A DNA stretch of 64,000 nt. It comes from Adenanthera pavonina. Its lineage: Eukaryota > Streptophyta > Magnoliopsida > Fabales > Fabaceae. The translations under genes and the position numbers were made by a program. A model generated the notes under the pieces. The model saw nothing but the letters and a program-made list of their open reading frames with translations. It was not told the DNA's origin and ran no database searches. This document shows positions 34,173 through 44,773 of this stretch, one piece after another (the first letter of the stretch is position 1; every line of letters begins with the position of its first letter). Location: assembly GCA_026686845.1 (NCBI GenBank), contig JAIVEN010000020.1:7033501-7097500 (forward strand). The letters run 5' to 3'.

Positions 34173-36597
34173 TCAGCACGAAATCCTTCTGAATAGGATT
34201 TGTGCTCCATGTTGTGGCTGCAAGGTTATGAACATCATAGGAGAATGACAATAGGTTGGAGATACCACAAAACTATACTCTCGAATGATCATAGCAAGAA
34301 CGATCTTCGCCTCAACCATTGCTAAATTTTGACCCACGCAAGTTCGAGGGCCGAGTCCAAAAGGAAAGAACGCGGCTAAATGTCTTCGAGGTTCACTAAA
34401 CCTGTTCGGATTGAACTCATTGCAATCTTCTCCCCAAATGTCTCTGTCATGATGGATAGCAGTCAATGCCAAGTAGAGCTGAGTCTTAGCAGGAACACTA
34501 AATCTCCCTACCATAACCTTTTTTGATGTTTGCCTCATTAGCATTACAACAGGAGGGTACAACCTAAGTGTTTCATTAATTATCATCCCAATCTGTGGCA
34601 AAATGTAAAGCAACAATAGTTAACATTGAACAATGCAGAGAGATATGATTCAATTATACTAAATAGTCATGAAATGATCTAAAGTATAACAATCTTCATC
34701 GTAAAACAGAAGCATTCACAAAATGATAAAAATCAAGGGAGATTTAAGGGCAAAAGAAGTTTGAACTTACAATCTTAAGGTCATTCAAGTTATCTGCAAG
34801 TGGAAACTGGTTTTGCCCAACGACACGTAGAACTTCTTCCCGGGCCTTACTTTGCCATTCTTGATGTTTAGCTAAGAGAAGAAGTGCCCAAGTCATTAAA
34901 TTAGCCGTAGTATCCTTTCCAGCGAAGTAGAAGGTTTTACATTCATCAATGATTTCTTCTATTGTCAATCTCTCTTCTCCACCAGCATCATTCTTGTATG
35001 TATGCATCAATGAACTCAACAGATTTTTTGAATTTCCGCTTGTACTGATCTTAGCTTTAATCAACTTTCGAATTGATTCGCGAGTTTCCTTTTCCAGCCG
35101 CATCCTGTCTCTGTTCTTCTTAGTAGGCAAATATCTGTTCGTTTGTCAAAAGTTCAAACACAAATGGGTAAAACTCAATTTGCAAGTCAAGAAGGCAAAC
35201 ATCTAAATCCAACTTATATGAAGTCTCCTACATGGATCAACCAAGGACACAACTTCTTATATGAAGCATCTAGGGATCCGAGCATCATACGGATAAAGCC
35301 TATGATACTATCAATGATTAGCATCATACTTTAAACCACAAAAACCCAGTTTAATATTGTATTGTATTTTCTTTAAAAACTACGTTTTTATTTTTAATAT
35401 AATTAAGAAAAGAAGAGTCAACATGGTTACCTAAATCCAGGAATGTAGACACTCCTGATTGCTTGGGAGAAAAGATGCATTTGTTGTTCTTGTAAGTTGA
35501 AAATACGCCTGCCTTCTTCATAGCTGCTTCCAAATGCTGTCCTTGATATAACTTCTGCAGAAACACCATGCATCTCTTTGTGCACATCCATCTCAAATTC
35601 TTCTCTTCCTCGTCCTATTTCCTCCCATTTCTCCATCGTCTTTCTGACACTAGCCGCGATTTCTGGCACCCAACCCTGGAAAAATCGTCATGGAAGAAAC
35701 CATTTTTTATATCAGCTTTCGTAATCCAAACATGTTAATATAGCTAAGAAGCACTGAGACTAGGCACTGCATATATGATGCTTGACAAAATATGTTCTGT
35801 TCAGCACAAATTTGAAGCGTTGCATCAGGTTTGACAAAAATCTAACTATCATATAAAAATTTTAACAGGTCGCACTATTCAATGCCGTGAACATACATTA
35901 CGACAATAGACTAGGTATAACGCCCAGGACCCACAATAGTTTGACATGATATGACTCCATTTTCACAGTATAGACAATTCATAGTGACAAGGAAAAGGAT
36001 ATAAAAAGTTCGAAAAAACGAACAGATTATACTGTTCAAGTGCAGAACAAAGTGTTGCAACGTCGTGGTAACATTAAGGAAAAAAAATTCTGTGACAAAA
36101 AGCCCAATAGTCACCTTGATAAGCTCCATGTTAAATGCTTGATTGATGATTCTTCTGTGAAATGCCCATTGATCACCTTCCAAACCCACAAGTCCTTGTC
36201 CAAACAGAAGCTTGGACTGAGGGTTAAACGGCACTCTCCTAAATTCCCCACCCTTATTCATCAAAACTTCTTTAACCACATCCGGGTCGGATATTGCCAA
36301 TCGGGGTTTTGACCCGAACCAGTATAGGAAGGTTTTCCCATACATGCTTGACCACCTGTGGTGAAATGGGACGACTCGTTTTAGGACATCGTGGTCAAAA
36401 GGGATTGGCTTGGACTGCGATTCTGCGTATAGCCGTCGGATCTCTCGTGAGTTGCCAACGATCGGACGGTAGCCAGGGCCTCGTATCCCCTGTTTATGAA
36501 AGTCATTCTGGATTTTCCAAGGAACCCAGAAAATCGAGAGGAAAATTTTCACCAAGTATGAGAGAAGGAGAAGTAGAGGAACAAGAAGAAGATTCAT
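34173..36597 (-). CDS. Cytochrome P450, CYP72 clan, probably CYP721A-like, four exons
   Basis: Minus-strand exons: 36115-36597, 35431-35675, 34771-35134, 34173-34592; 1512 nt, 503 aa, a normal P450 length; all junctions GT-AG. A hydrophobic N-terminal anchor (LLLVPLLLLLSYLVKIFL) implies an ER membrane protein. Landmarks: the proline-containing hinge RGPGYRPIVGN; I-helix oxygen-binding AGKDTT (314-319); K-helix ETLR (371-374); FNPNRF; heme loop FGLGPRTCVG with the iron-ligand Cys449. YAESQSK, HKEMHGVSAEVISRTAFGSS and PQHGAQILFRRI place it in the CYP72 clan near CYP709/721/734; I favour CYP721A from memory of that subfamily. Clan members oxidise hormones (brassinosteroid, gibberellin, cytokinin) and terpenoids, but no substrate can be read from this sequence. 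No defect is visible. Electron donor would be the ER P450 reductase. Confidence 0.93.
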
Positions 36598-37442
36598 GGT
36601 TGATTTTAAGTGAAATCATAAAACTGAGGAATCCAAAAGCTCAGGTTCATCACACTGTAAGTTCCTCGCTTTCAGTATCTTACTCTAATCAGAGACCTGA
36701 ATCATAGAAATAAAATAAAGAAATCACATAGGGGTCATTGATTTCTCAGTTTCTGTGACTATTAAATGATCTCAAAGAGAAAAAAATCTAGTAAATGCAA
36801 AGGTCAAAACTTTAAAACAGGCAAAGGGAAGAGAAAACTCCATGGATGAAAAACTGAAAGGCGTTGACTTTTACCTTCAGAAGGATTAAGAATGGAACCA
36901 CTCTTTTTCTTGGAAGTTATCCTCTCCAAGACAGCGAGAAGAGACTTGTAGTGATTGCTGATAGTCAAATTAGACAGAAAGCAAGAAACTTGGCATTGGA
37001 TCGCCGAAATTTCGAAGGGCACCAATAAAAGTAATAATAAAATAAAATTTGTCTTCAATGTTTATCAGGGAATGACCTATATGTGTGAAAAATTATTTTT
37101 TTTAATGATGTACTGTATAAAAGGATAGAAAAACATTTTAATCACAAGGAAACACACAGTATTTTACACTTTCATATTTTACTAGAAAATCTGCATAAGA
37201 ACATTAAAAAAAAACAAAAAAAAAGGTGTTTCATGGTTCATTCTTCAACAATGGAGTAAAGGGGATACAATGTTCTCAGCAATTGTAAAGTTTTTGCTGG
37301 AAGATCGATCTTAATTTAACTGAAGCAAAGGACAGAGGTGTTAAGAGCATATCTCATGAAAAATGAAAATCTGAACTGGAATTGCAATTAAAAACTAATA
37401 GAAACTTATCATTTAAATATGCTTGCTTTCAATAATTAGTTA
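36598..37442. other. Upstream region of the P450 gene
   Basis: Contains the 5' UTR and presumably the promoter of the minus-strand P450. No element recognised. Confidence 0.4.
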
Positions 37443-37729
37443 CTACCTCTACTCCAAAATATAAGAGATTTTTTAAAATCTTTCTTTGATCCATAATATA
37501 AGATGTTATGTAATATTTAACAGTAATTTACCTTTTTTATTCTTATTTATTGATCAACAGTTTCATAATTTGTAATAGAAATAAGTGAAAATAACTTTAA
37601 TTATTAGTAATTAATAAGGATAAAAATTGGATGATAAGTTTTTTTTTTTTAGAAATGTAAGAGTATAATTATTTTTTCTTAATATGAGTGAAGTAGTTAA
37701 AAATTCTTTATATTTTGGAGCAGAGAAAG
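37443..37729. mobile_element. Stowaway-like MITE
   Basis: The left end CTACCTCTACTCCAAAATAT and the reversed right end CTTTCTCTGCTCCAAAATAT are close inverted repeats. TA lies on both sides (37441-37442 and 37730-37731). The interior is AT-rich. TA duplication plus this terminal sequence fits Stowaway/Tc1-mariner. Confidence 0.8.
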
Positions 37730-38251
37730 TATTTATTAAAGGATTTTAAATTTGTAATTTTTTAAATAATTATTCTACTCCATGATGACGTAGGTTACTT
37801 TCTAAAAGATTATGTGATCCTTTCTCCAAGTTAATTTTCAAAATATAGGTGATATTAAATATTTTTCTCAATTTGTCTTTATTTATTAAATATATTTTAC
37901 CAAATAAAGAGAGGGATTCAGAGATAACAATTAAAATGGATGTCAAAATTTAATGAATTAAATTAAGAATAATATTAGAAAAATGTGGTAATTTTAGAAA
38001 TTAGAAGTAACTAATTATAACTAATTTTCTTAATATGTATAAAATAATTAAAAATAATTTATTTTAGGAATAAAAGAAAATATATTAATGATATCTATTA
38101 TATATATAATAAATTTATATTAAATTATATTATATTTATAAATTATAAATAATATGATTTATTATATAATATGGGTGAACAATAGTAACCAAGTACAGAT
38201 CTCCGGTTTACGAAATAAACAGCAGAGAGAGAGAGAGAGAGAGAGAGAAAC
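37730..38251. other. AT-rich spacer with (GA)n at its right end
   Basis: AT-rich DNA, then a GA microsatellite at about 38224-38250 at the splice-donor side of the dead Nudix exon. Confidence 0.6.
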
Positions 38252-38294
38252 GAGGAAATCTGAGTTGATGAGACAGACTCAAACGTCGGGAATG

Positions 38295-40865
38295 TATCAC
38301 GACCCAAAATTCAGGTCATGACCGATGTATAGATTAAGTTAGCACATACTTACTTGGCTTAGTAAGGTTAACAGAAAAATTTATACAACTAATTAATTTA
38401 AATAAAAATTAAATAAACTATCAAAACACTTCCAACAATCACTCACAGTTTATAACTTATTTCGTTCCTCATATCCAAAAATAAATAAAAGTAAAGAATC
38501 AATAAATAGATAAAATTATCTAAGTCAACAGGACTCAATCGTAACTCCACTATAGTAGTCACGTCACCACGGGATCTGCGTTATCATAAAACTAGAGATG
38601 TCCTACCGAATGTCCAAGAAGTTCAATCTCCCTAGGGTGCTTTATTCAACTACCTGCTGATCTGAAAATATGAAAATAGGAGGGGTGAGTCTACCACTGA
38701 CTCAGTGAGAGCATAGACAACAAAGTGTACAGAAGGGAAGCAAAGGTCACAAGAGTTTTTCAAAATAACCTTACAAGTATATCTACCTATATTTAAACCA
38801 ATCATCTATATACAAAAAACTTGTATCCCAACAATAAGGGATCAACACAAAATACTATTTCACTCGTCCAATAAAAAGGAAGGTTCACTTAGAATACTAA
38901 ATGCTATCACACTAAGCACATCACAAAAAATTCATTTTTCACATCCTATAACAAATGGTGGGGAATAACCGTCCCACATAGTATAATAATATAATAATAT
39001 CTTATATACCGCGGGAGAAATAGTCGTCTCACCCGATAATTTATATAATGTTATATCTCATATAAATAAATATGAGGAATAACCGTCTCACCTGTTAAAT
39101 ACTCATATTACAAATCAATTAAACTCATATTCAAAATGAAGGAAATAGTAAAATAAATAAAAAAAATAGTAATATTAAACAAGACAATATATATAGATAT
39201 ATATGTATAATAACACAGCAACATGTCCACAATATTAATTTTAGTGCTACTGACAATGATTTCCATCACTAAGGCTCATCTCATTAAAATCATTATAAGA
39301 TTACTAAGATTGAGGAACTAAAGGTAAGTTATGAAAAGAAAAAAATATATATATATATTGTAACCGGATATTAAACTCAGCAAGCCTTAATATCTAAAAG
39401 TGTAAAAAAGAAAGGAAGGAAAACATATTTTGGATTTGCTTCCCAAACAAGGCAAAATATACAAGGGGAATAAGTAAAAATTATTTGAGGTTAAGTGAAA
39501 TAGAGAAGGTACAAAATGAATGGTGACACAATGCTATCTATACACTCACCTGTTGAGACCAATCATATAGATCCCTTTTTCCTTTTACCTAAGATTTAAA
39601 CGGTGGAAGTTTCACCAGTACCACATAAAATTATTACCGCATAAAGATATTAATATATTACTCAAATTTATCTTCTATCACTAATGGAATGTATCCTCAT
39701 ATATTAATCCTAATTCTTTTAATTCTAAATTTCTATAGTACTCACTAAAATAAACTTCTAAAATTCTTAATTGTTAATTGAATATACTATTTGCCTTACC
39801 AAAAAAATTCCAGATTTGCCAAACTTTCCTTGAAATCTATTATAAATTTTTGGAAAAAGATAGGAGCAAGTTTCTTGTTCATGGTGTAATCATTTTCGAA
39901 AAAATATATTTAACGCATATATATATAAATAATAATATGACATTTGGCTACGGTTGAGTCTTGGAAAGCAAATTAAACACAAGTGGGGATGTAGGTGTGT
40001 ACAGTGAAAGTCTCAAAACTGTTTCATAATGTCGAATAAGTTCAAGAAAATTACACATGAAGAAAGAAAGAAGAAGACAAAAACAGAAAAGAAAAACAAC
40101 GATCAAGATTATGAATGTTACCTAAATTGATGATGATGAGACAAGTATATATATATATGTTTATTGAAGTGAATAAACTCGTGGCTTCTTCCAAGAGAGT
40201 CTTAGAAGAGATATAAATAAAAGAGGGTGGGAGATGGTTTTGGTAGGAATATAGAAAAGAAGAATGGAGAAAAGAAAACTTACAAGAATTTGTAAAGAAT
40301 TGAGAGGTTTACTGAAGAATATGAGCAACGAGGTTGCGACTGAGAGAAGAGAGAGTAATTGTGATATTAGGGTTCTCTTTACTAGATTTAATATAAGATT
40401 CTAGATCACTATTTTAGATATTTTAAAAATAATAATAATTAAAAGATCAAGAATAAGATTTTAGATCATTATCTTAGATACTTTAAAAAAATAATAATAA
40501 TAATTAAAAGATCCACGATAAAATTATAAATCATTATCTTAGATACTTTAAAAAAATTAATAACTAAAAGATCCACGATAAGATTTTAAATCACTATTTT
40601 AGATATTTTAAAAAAATGATAATTAAAAGATCCACGATAAGATATTAAATCATTATCTTAGATACTTTAAATAATAATAATAATCAAAAGATTTATCCTA
40701 AAATTTAAACTCAATTTTTTGAAAAATATATATATAAATATATTAATCTACTAGATATCAAAATACCAAGAAAAAAAAATATATCTCAAAATGACCCCAT
40801 AAAATAATTATTAAAAAAATTATTATATTTATTTATAACTAATCTTTTTTACTAAGGGTATCACA
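38295..40865 (-). mobile_element. Solo LTR (gypsy, Tekay/Del-like) inside the dead Nudix exon
   Basis: On the minus strand it runs TGTGATACCC to GGGTCGTGATA, 2571 bp. It is flanked by GAATG (38290-38294) and TAATG (40866-40870), a 5-bp duplication with one mismatch. No pol sequence is present, so LTR-LTR recombination has removed the internal region. Size and terminal sequence resemble the LTR at 1061-3598. It carries a tandem repeat near its minus-strand start. Confidence 0.8.
40383..40700. repeat. Tandem repeat, about 5 units of 60-70 bp, within the solo LTR
   Basis: Units have the form GATCCACGATAAGATTTTAA, then ATCATTATCTTAGATACTTT, then an A/AAT-rich spacer ending TTAAAA. Units differ mainly in the length of the AAT run. 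Confidence 0.8.
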
Positions 40866-40906
40866 TAATGGATGGTAAACCTTTGGCCCTTGGGATGGCC
40901 TTCCAT

Positions 40907-41110
40907 GGATGTTTCTTCAGGGAAAACAGAGAGATTCTGGTGGGGAAAGACAAACAGAGTGGTATTTTGTTGTCTAGTGATGTTGATGATTGAATCTCCA
41001 TGAGAGAAAAAGAAAGAAAGCCAAGGAAACAGGTTGAGTGTAGTGCGTTGTTTGAATTTGTGCTTTTGTGATAGGCTGTGTGCGTTAATTTTATATTCCG
41101 TCCCGCTGTA
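40907..41110 (-). promoter_or_regulatory. Duplicated 5' flank of the dead Nudix exon copy
   Basis: It aligns with 13871-14070 upstream of the intact gene: CATGGATGTTTCTTCAGGGA here against CATGGTTGTTTCTTAGGGGA, GAGATTCTGGTGGGGAA against GAGATTCTGGTAGGAGAA, and a GTGTGCGTTAATTT segment. Presumed dead promoter. Confidence 0.6.
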
Positions 41111-41589
41111 TCCAACAATTTGAAGAAGATTTTATTATATCTTTAAATTTAAAAAAAAATTAAAAAATATTACTTTTTTTTATAAAAAAAATATTATTTT
41201 TATTCCTATTTATTTTATTATTTTTGTTATTTTAATAGAAGTTATTACATGACTAATTATTAAATAAATGAAGGACAAAAGAAAGTAAATCAATATATAA
41301 TATCTTATATTATAAAAAAAAAACTCAAGACACATGAAAACTAAATCAGGTTAGATTACTAGTTATATATATAGTTTGAATTTTTAACTATGTATATGAA
41401 AAAGTTCTTGTTTAGGAAAATAAAATCTATATCAATAATCTTTATGTCTTCAAAGGATTAAGTGAATATTTTTTGTGCTTAAAAAAACTAAATTGAATTT
41501 TTTTAATTTATAATTAATATATATATATATATATGATATTAAAAAAATCATATATAAAATGCAATAGGTGACAAAAGAATTAAAAACTA
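41111..41589. other. AT-rich spacer
   Basis: AT-rich sequence with a (TA)n run near 41517-41535; nothing else recognised. Confidence 0.6.
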
Positions 41590-41675
41590 GTGGGATCCAT
41601 CACCTAAGTTGGTTGACTTTCGGTCTGTGACTGTAAGCCATGAACCGGATCTAGGAATTGTTGGATCAGGTGATG
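41590..41675. promoter_or_regulatory. Second copy of the upstream block of 16669-16746
   Basis: GTGGGATCCATCACCTA, then GGTTGACTTTCGGT, then GGAATTGTTGGATCAGGTGA repeat the order and spacing of the block upstream of the intact Nudix gene. The TCP-like GTGGGCCC is lost here (GTGGGATCC); the W-box core is kept. Confidence 0.4.
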
Positions 41676-44600
41676 ATCTTTTTCTTCTATTTATTATTTT
41701 TTTATAAAACCGAGGGAACATAAAATATCCTACTTCTTACTGGTAAATTATTTTGATAATTTGATAATGTATTTTGTATATGAAGAAACAGTTACAGATT
41801 ATTTTTATTAAGAAATTGTCAATTGTTTTTCCGATTTTCTCCCATGAACACGCATTCTAGAAGTCACGTCGCTTGCCTGTGTCGGAAACACATTCCCTCA
41901 CGTAAGAAATTGCATTGTCCTCTGCTTATAAAATTCAATCTGTTGATTTGAGGAAGTGATTGAAAGAGGAGGTTTTTTTTTTTTTGATAATTGAAAGATG
42001 AGTTTGATCCAATAGTTTATAATTATGTAATGTTAATAAAAATTATCATTAAACTAAACTTCTCTTTCAATCAGATCAATATAACAAACTAGAAAAAAAA
42101 AACAACATTCTTTTCAAAAAGGGAGGACTCAAATCCATGGCTTAGGATATTCACATATTATGACCACTAGTTCTTTCTTTTATTTTATAAGCTCAAGAAA
42201 AAGAGATGATTTAAAATCATTTTATATATATATATATATTAGAAAGGTAATGAATGCTTAAGCAATATTCCATTTGTCTTCCATTTAGAGTTAGAGAACT
42301 TGTAATATCTTTAACTCTAAATTAAGACATGAAATATGTATTATAATTTATATCTCTATAATTATTATTAAAAAATAAGTATATTTTTTATTATTAATTT
42401 TTATTTAAGAATATATATATATGTGATATTTCACATTCAAAGAAATACGTTTTCATTTTATTTCCATTCTATTCTATATAACAAATGATGGGATGTAGCT
42501 CTCTAGTAGCTAAACAAACTACACATGCTCATAGACTTTGTTAATGTAAATCGACAACTATTATATGTTAATGTGATATACTTACATTTATCTTGTACTG
42601 AATTATTTATTTTTATTATTTTCATTATCTTTTATATAATATATATTTTTGTTCCATGATATTATGAATTTTAAATCTTATTTAGTTGAAAATCCTAAGT
42701 TTCTTCAGTTGAAAATTATTATATTTATATCAGGCGTCTAATCTAGACGTACTAAATTAATTAACTATTTTTTATAATAAAAAATTGAAAAATTGAATTC
42801 AAAGGCTGTGGCCACAAAACGTCGAAGTTTCAAGGGAAACGAAACTGAATGATTGGAGAAGAAAGCAAGAGGCAAAAAGTTCAGACTGAAAGGCAAGAAG
42901 ACGGCCCCTCCAAGGAAACACAATACTCACACAACACACACATAAAATTTTAATGAAAAAATTAACATTTTGTTCCTATACTTTACCCCTATTTCTAAAT
43001 TGATCCTTATGTTCTATATTTTCTAAGGAGTTCCTTATATTTACATCGATTTAATTAGCTAGTCCCCATAATTAGCAAATGCTTATAAAATCATCCTGCA
43101 AGCTAAAACTAGAGTAGGGTTTCTAACCTCTCAGAAAGTATAGAATTATTCTTACAGTCAGCTTAAATAGGATTATTAATTTTAAGAATAGCCTACAAGT
43201 TTGAGCCTCTTCTCAAATAGTTATAATGAAATATTTTAATGTATGATTTATTCAATTAATTATTAATCAAATCCATTTTATTATATAAAGTGCACAAAAC
43301 AATTATTTAATATTTGAATGATTGTACTATGGTTATAAAATTTTGACTATTGATTAATGATAATTTACATAGTATAAAACGTATTCCAACACACCCTTTC
43401 TAGGACTTAATTAACCATACTAAATTGATTTTGTTTAGGAATTGGAATGTAACTCTCAATTTTATGTATAGCACAGCCAACAAATGTGCTCATCTTTCAC
43501 CTAGGCTAGCACAAGATAATAATTGTGTTTTTTTAATCTTTGATCGTCTTCTACCTTGTTGTAAGGAGTAATGGATGATGAAAGGTTAATATAATTCGTT
43601 AATAACTCTTATATATTTTTTTTATCGTATTTCATTTAAAAAAGTGTAATAATGTGTTTAAAACAACTTTGCTTATCTGTCTTCCAATAAAGTATTTAAA
43701 AGTCCACCTATGCAAAATGTTTGCCACATCAACACATTTTTAATTTCAGTAATGTCTTTTTTTATATATTTAAAAAAATCAACAAATTGAGCAAGGTTTT
43801 TTTTTTTCTTATATGGTATGGTGGGAAATAAGAAAATGGAAGACTTTGAAAGAAAGATAATGAGATGATTAAGATTCATGTGGGAAGACTCACAAATAAT
43901 AATTGGTATACGATTGCTTCTAGGTGGAGAAAGGGGCCAAGAGAATGGTCCTTCATTTGTTTTCTTGATTTTGGCAACTAAAGAATTGTGAGCTGGAAAG
44001 GAACTCTCACTATATATAGGAACTTCAAAGTAAATCAAATATTTGGAGAATATTAGGAGAGCAATAAACTTTTGTGTTAAGCCCCACATTATTTCAGGCC
44101 AAAAAAAAAAAACTCACACATTATTCCTTCCAAGCAGTATCCAGTCAATTATTATCATATTTTCACAGCTGGCCAAGTCTATTTTATTTGACATTAGAGT
44201 TTTGTTAGTTGTTTGTAACTATGTTTTACAAAATGTCTTGACTTTTGAATAGTTTTATATATTTTCTATCTTTTAATATATGCATACACATAACAAAAAG
44301 AAAAAAAAAATCAGTTATGTCATGTGGTACTTATAAGATGATTTCATAAATATTTATTAATTATGAGAACTAATTAACTAATAAGATCTAATACAGTTAA
44401 TAAATAATTGTATCCATTAAGCATACTCTCCAATATAAAAGAAAGATGGGGAGATAAAATCCAATTTAGTAAACTATGACAACTCATTAAATCAAACTAG
44501 TGTACATATATAGGGAGCTCTGTAAAAAAATAGAAGTATGGAAACTAATTTAAAAATAGGTATAAAGTATAGGGATAAAAAGATAAAGTTTTCCAATTCT

Positions 44601-44773
44601 AATTCTAATTTAATTTAGTTATACCAACCACAAAAATATTAAAATCCTGTAACTTCCTTTCTTTTTGATATATTTCCTCCTACTTTCTTTGAGAATTGAT
44701 TCCTCTCGCCAACAAAGAGGAGTATACTCAGGACCGACTTTTTGCTTGAACGAGGCAATTGCCCCGCTGCGAA
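41676..44773. other. Intergenic region and 5' flank of the kinase/CYTH gene
   Basis: AT-rich with (TA)n stretches near 42222-42240. No gene recognised on either strand. The last 150-200 bases, richer in CT, probably hold the 5' UTR and core promoter of the downstream gene. Confidence 0.5.

Larger units (their letters stand above)
38252..40906 (-). pseudogene. Dead second copy of Nudix exon 1, split by a solo LTR
   Basis: Minus-strand sequence from 40906 matches Nudix exon 1: ATGGAAGGCC-ATCCCAAGGG here against ATGGAAGGCC-TTCCCAAAGG in the intact gene. After the solo LTR (38295-40865) the match resumes at 38294 and runs to about 38252, ending in a GATTTCC-type donor region without a clean AG|GT. 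In the second part a GGA codon has become TGA (ACGTTTGAGTC against ACGTTGGAGTC), and small indels break the frame in the first part. Exons 2-6 are not found nearby. The upstream flank is duplicated too. Confidence 0.85.

Noticed and set aside
34173..36597. P450 as a pseudogene, because its frame is broken into several pieces
   Set aside because: All breaks fall at clean GT-AG introns and the joined length is in frame, so the gene is intact.
36040..36707. Plus-strand frames over P450 exon 1
   Set aside because: Antisense shadows of the P450 coding strand.
40383..40700. Regular repeats considered as a CRISPR-like array
   Set aside because: Units are contiguous AT-rich minisatellite copies with no unique spacers, in plant DNA.
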